From positions 1-64,000 of the forward strand of contig CAIVZM010000033.1 in assembly GCA_903910385.1 (NCBI GenBank): a stretch of DNA of 64,000 bases, given 5' to 3'. Source of the DNA: an uncultured Armatimonadota bacterium (GTDB taxonomy: Bacteria > Armatimonadota > Armatimonadia > Armatimonadales > Armatimonadaceae). Numbering within the stretch: the first letter of the stretch is position 1; every line of letters begins with the position of its first letter. Below the pieces are notes generated by a model. The model saw only the letters and a list, made by a program, of their open reading frames with translations, was not told the origin of the DNA and ran no database searches. The position numbers were made by a program, and so were the translations under genes. Positions 61,126-64,000 of this stretch are shown one piece after another.

Positions 61126-61880
61126 GTGGCGCTCTGGCTTTCAGCAGATTCTTTTTCCTCACCAGTCAAGGAAAGAAAGATATCCTCCAGCGTCGCATCT
61201 CGTCGAGCGTTAGCATGGTCGCGCAAGTCGGCGAGGGCGCCATCCGCCACTTTTTCTCCTTTCCGGAGGATGACTATCCGGTCGCACAGATTCTGTGCTG
61301 TATCCAGCATATGCGTGGAAATCAGTACAGCGGCGCCATCGGACTTCGCGGCATCCACGATTAACGCTTTCAGTTCTCTGGCGCCTCTCGGATCGAGACC
61401 GATCAACGGCTCATCGAATAAAAAGAGTTGTGCGCGATGGATAAACGCACAGGCGATTGTCAGTTTTTGCCGCATTCCCTTGGAAAGGGTTCCGACCAGT
61501 TCATTACGCTTTTCAGCAAGATCGAAGCGGGACAGTAGTTTCTCCGCACGGACGTCAAAATCTTCCATCGTGTCATATGCCAGAGCGATAAACCGTAAAT
61601 GCTCGTAAACGGTGAGCGTCTCATAGGGGTTTGGTTGCTCAGGCACAAACGCCAGCAGACGCTTGGCTTCGCGTTCCTGAATGGATAAATCGCATCCTCC
61701 GACCACTATATGACCAGACCCCGGACGAATAATCCCAGCGATACAGCGCAAACAGGTGGTCTTTCCGGCTCCGTTTGGTCCTAAAAGACCAACAATCTCG
61801 CCACTCGCAACACAAAAAGAGAGATTGGAAAGCGCCACTAGACCCTGATATCTCTTTGTCAATCCGCTTATTTCTAACAC
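61122..61880 (-). CDS. ABC exporter ATP-binding protein
   Basis: A 252-residue ATPase with Walker A 'GPNGAGKTTC', Q loop 'FVPEQPN', signature 'LSKGMRQKLTIA', Walker B 'LFLFDEPLIGLD' and switch 'STHML'. The GTG start at 61880 is preceded by TAAAAT ending 6 nt upstream, again without a ribosome binding site. It overlaps the permease gene by 4 nt. Confidence 0.92.
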   Translation of the reverse strand: MLEISGLTKRYQGLVALSNLSFCVASGEIVGLLGPNGAGKTTCLRCIAGIIRPGSGHIVVGGCDLSIQEREAKRLLAFVPEQPNPYETLTVYEHLRFIALAYDTMEDFDVRAEKLLSRFDLAEKRNELVGTLSKGMRQKLTIACAFIHRAQLFLFDEPLIGLDPRGARELKALIVDAAKSDGAAVLISTHMLDTAQNLCDRIVILRKGEKVADGALADLRDHANARRDATLEDIFLSLTGEEKESAESQSAT

Positions 61881-62081
61881 ATACTCATTTTACAATTCTT
61901 TTCCGACGGGCGCGTCTCCGCCAGACCGTACAAAACATTAATTTTAATAATGACGTAAATCCGTAAGACTTTCGTTAATGCCCCCCGCTATCATAGCCCC
62001 ATACCCCCACGGAGCGAAATCGCCCTTTCGCACACGATGGGGAGAACACGGGCGAAGCCCGTTCTGAGAGGATTATGCTAA

Positions 62082-62804
62082 GTGACACACGCTAATGGCG
62101 CCCACATGATTTCCAGCAACAAGGATGTCATCGAACGTACCTGGCTCCCGTCGCACACCTCCAACGACGCATACCTGCCATCGTCGACGGAATCGAAGTC
62201 AGCCGACGCGAATCAACCGCAAATTGATTGGACTGAAAAAGAATGGGCCGCATTTTCGCGGCGTTTTCACGGCATGGTCGCTCGCATCTGCCTTGGGGCA
62301 TGGCCTCATGTAGATAACGAATTTCAACGCGATTGTCAACAGGAAGCGGATCTACTTTTATGGCAACTGCGCCATAAATTACGCCGTCTATCTGATGGAA
62401 ATCGCGAGGCTTACGCTTCTTTATGCGTCCGTCGTCGCGCATTGCGTAGTCTGACAGCGGAAGCGCAGCGCCGACGTCGCACCCTGTCTATGACAACGGC
62501 GAATGGCGGCGACTGCCTGCCGGAAAGCTTCCCCGGGTTCCAGTCACCTTCAAAATCTACTGCGTCGGCGGAGCCGGAATTGAGCGATGCCGACACCGAT
62601 CTGCTAAGACAAATCGGGGATGGCAACCTTTCCGCCGCTCTGCAACGCCTTGCGCCCCACGATTACGATATACTGAATCTCTTCTTCGCCCGGGGAATGA
62701 GCGATCCGGAGATAGCCAACTATCTGGGTAAAACGACGGTAATGGTCAAAGCGCGGCGTAACCGAGCGATTGGGCGTCTGCGACGCGCACTTGCATTCGT
62801 CTGA
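62082..62804 (+). CDS. Sigma-70-family RNA polymerase sigma factor-like protein
   Basis: A 240-residue protein with a region 2-like core ('VDNEFQRDCQQEADLLLWQL', 'REAYASLCVRRRALRSLTAE') and a region 4 helix-turn-helix ('LAPHDYDILNLFFARGMSDP', 'IANYLGKTTVMVKARRNRAI'). The first 55 residues are an extra unstructured tail. Sigma factor of the ECF-like group or an anti-sigma-regulated relative. No anti-sigma gene follows. The start is GTG with AGAGGA upstream; ATG at 62106 is possible. Confidence 0.75.
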   Translation: MTHANGAHMISSNKDVIERTWLPSHTSNDAYLPSSTESKSADANQPQIDWTEKEWAAFSRRFHGMVARICLGAWPHVDNEFQRDCQQEADLLLWQLRHKLRRLSDGNREAYASLCVRRRALRSLTAEAQRRRRTLSMTTANGGDCLPESFPGFQSPSKSTASAEPELSDADTDLLRQIGDGNLSAALQRLAPHDYDILNLFFARGMSDPEIANYLGKTTVMVKARRNRAIGRLRRALAFV

Positions 62805-62887
62805 TGTCCTACCATAAATCATTCCAGCGGCGTAGTAATTATGAAAATCACACCAAAAACTGTTTTCAGTTTAGTACATAAATAAAA

Positions 62888-62924
62888 TAAATCCTCCTGA
62901 GATATATATTTTCAGGAGGATTTA
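62888..62924 (+). terminator. Terminator after the sigma factor gene
   Basis: A 13-bp perfect stem, TAAATCCTCCTGA / TCAGGAGGATTTA, loop 11 nt, followed by TAT. Confidence 0.75.
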
Positions 62925-63021
62925 TATGCCGCGTTGCTAATTCATAATTGCCTGAAGTATTTCAGGTCGTTACCAAGTCACAGATGAGCGGACTTTTCGC
63001 GTCCTCTGAGGTGTCCTAAGG

Positions 63022-64000
63022 ATGCAAACGCTGGCAAAACCGCTGTATCAGGTACGCCTTCTGGGCGGGCTGGAAATACAGTGTGGCGGTAAAGTGATTA
63101 CCCGCTTCCGTAGTCGTCAAACTGCGGGGCTATTTGCGTTTCTCTCCTTCCATCGCAATAAACGGCATTTACGCGAAACGCTCGTCGAACAATTCTGGCC
63201 AGACACCCCTGACCTGGAACATGGTCGCGCCAGTCTTTCCGTCGCTATTTCCTCACTGCGTAGCCAGTTGGAGCCGCCCGGTTCGCCCCATGGCTCTGTT
63301 ATCCTCGCCGACGCTCGTAATCTGGGATTGAACCCCGAAACCGTCCATACCGATGTCGACGCCTTTGAAGATTATCTCGACAAGGCGAAAAAAATGACCA
63401 GTTTCAAAGAGTCGCTCCCTTTATTGGAATCCGCCGTGAAGTTATATCGTGGCCCTCTCCTGACGGGCTATTACGACAACTGGATTCTCGACAATCTGGA
63501 ACGACTGCGGGGACGATATAGCGCCGCCATGGCGCAGATTGCCAGCCTGTATGAGGGCAACGGTGAACTGGATTCCGCTATAGATTGGTATCGTCAGGCG
63601 ATTCAGTCCGACGAAGCGGATACCGCCTCACTGACGCAACTGCTCGATCTCTTGCTTAAATCCGGACGGGAACGCGAAGCGGTGCGAACCTACCATTCCG
63701 TTGAAAACCGGCTAGCGGCAATCGGGGACGCTATTCCGCGTCAGGTGCAACACATGGTCGAGGGGGCGCTATCACGTCACCCGGTTGAACCGGTACGAAA
63801 ACACTCCGTTCGTCGTGGTCGTCCTCGGAAGACTCCCATGCCTTCGCTCTTTGATACACCTGTATCGTTAGAAGCGCACACTCAATCCGATATAACGAAC
63901 CGGGAGGAGTCGCCGACGACCCTGCATATCTTATCTGACTCGAAACCGCCCGGTGTATCGCCCCTCGAAGAACGGCATTGGGTTTCTCCCTTACCGCTTC
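63022..64000 (+). CDS. BTAD/SARP-type transcriptional regulator (3' end outside window)
   Basis: 326 codons are visible and the frame runs off the window. Residues 1-95 form a winged-helix DNA-binding domain ('VRLLGGLEIQCGGKVI', 'RETLVEQFWPDT', 'LSVAISSLRSQLEP'), followed by a bacterial transcriptional activator (BTAD) TPR domain ('LLESAVKLYRGPLL', 'YRQAIQSDEADTASLTQLLD'). Further on, 'RRGRPRKTP' is an AT-hook-like motif. In AfsR/DnrI-type proteins this pair precedes NB-ARC or TPR domains, which could lie beyond the edge. GAGG precedes the ATG at 63022. Confidence 0.85.
   Translation, partial: MQTLAKPLYQVRLLGGLEIQCGGKVITRFRSRQTAGLFAFLSFHRNKRHLRETLVEQFWPDTPDLEHGRASLSVAISSLRSQLEPPGSPHGSVILADARNLGLNPETVHTDVDAFEDYLDKAKKMTSFKESLPLLESAVKLYRGPLLTGYYDNWILDNLERLRGRYSAAMAQIASLYEGNGELDSAIDWYRQAIQSDEADTASLTQLLDLLLKSGREREAVRTYHSVENRLAAIGDAIPRQVQHMVEGALSRHPVEPVRKHSVRRGRPRKTPMPSLFDTPVSLEAHTQSDITNREESPTTLHILSDSKPPGVSPLEERHWVSPLPL

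Noticed and set aside
62030-62075. Possible structured leader before the sigma factor gene ('cgggcgaagcccg')
   Set aside because: Only a 4-7 bp stem can be drawn; no further conserved element is visible.

Overview
The window looks like the chromosome of a Gram-negative, carbohydrate-degrading environmental bacterium of roughly 55 % G+C. I infer Armatimonadota or a near relative. The reasons are a KDO-synthesis gene (kdsA, so a lipopolysaccharide-type envelope), PEP-CTERM surface proteins with the associated CPBP protease, a protein ending in the prepilin-like 'YVDGHV' module common in Armatimonadota and Planctomycetes, and a full ISC iron-sulfur system. This assignment is an inference; no rRNA gene is present, and I saw no tRNA or CRISPR array.

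Layout. 1-9 kb: a decayed glycosidase 3' end, a class V aminotransferase, an esterase 3' remnant, an amidase, a polyol dehydrogenase, an MFS exporter and a large PEP-CTERM repeat protein. 9-12 kb: kdsA, rlmD-like rRNA methyltransferase, AhpD-like protein. 12-25.4 kb: the iron-sulfur region. iscR-iscS-iscU-iscA-hscB run as one minus-strand series. The partner chaperone hscA lies 6.5 kb further on, past accessory DNA (DUF4953-type metalloprotease, zinc-ribbon protein, truncated parA, CPBP protease, TIM-barrel protein, a JAMM-like protein with a substituted active site). A toxin-antitoxin pair and an xisH/xisI remnant lie behind hscA. 26-30 kb: pilB and pilT motors and a second PEP-CTERM protein. 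30-41 kb: aldo/keto reductase, NamZ-type muramidase, stress/envelope proteins with repeats, ahcY under an SAH riboswitch, hslU, pgeF. 41-50 kb: UvrD-like helicase, hisD, a redoxin/cytochrome c/copper protein, cupin, nadK, TPR protein. 50-59 kb: a sugar-use cluster (Gfo/Idh oxidoreductase, two glycosidases including a GH78 rhamnosidase, peptide-type ABC ATPases, LacI regulator). 59-64 kb: an ABC-2 exporter, a sigma factor, and the start of a BTAD/SARP-type regulator.

The most unusual signal is that the 3' ends of two unrelated genes are each present twice in direct orientation, with small accessory cargo between the copies. At hscA, 108 nt including the stop codon recur 0.7 kb downstream and enclose a toxin-antitoxin pair whose toxin start codon overlaps the hscA stop (TGATG). 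At the metalloprotease, exactly 100 nt ending at the stop codon recur 1.1 kb downstream (2 mismatches) and enclose a zinc-ribbon gene and a parA whose reading frame is cut at the repeat border. No integrase or transposase is visible. Four other remnants in the window (glycosidase, esterase, xisH, TPR protein) are also C-terminal ends only. Together these suggest repeated insertion, or recombination, at gene 3' termini by an element type I do not recognise.

Other regulatory features include a clear SAH riboswitch, several genes with a TANNNT box 6-7 nt before the start codon (likely leaderless mRNAs), long perfect hairpin terminators, and hairpins in most gaps of the isc operon.
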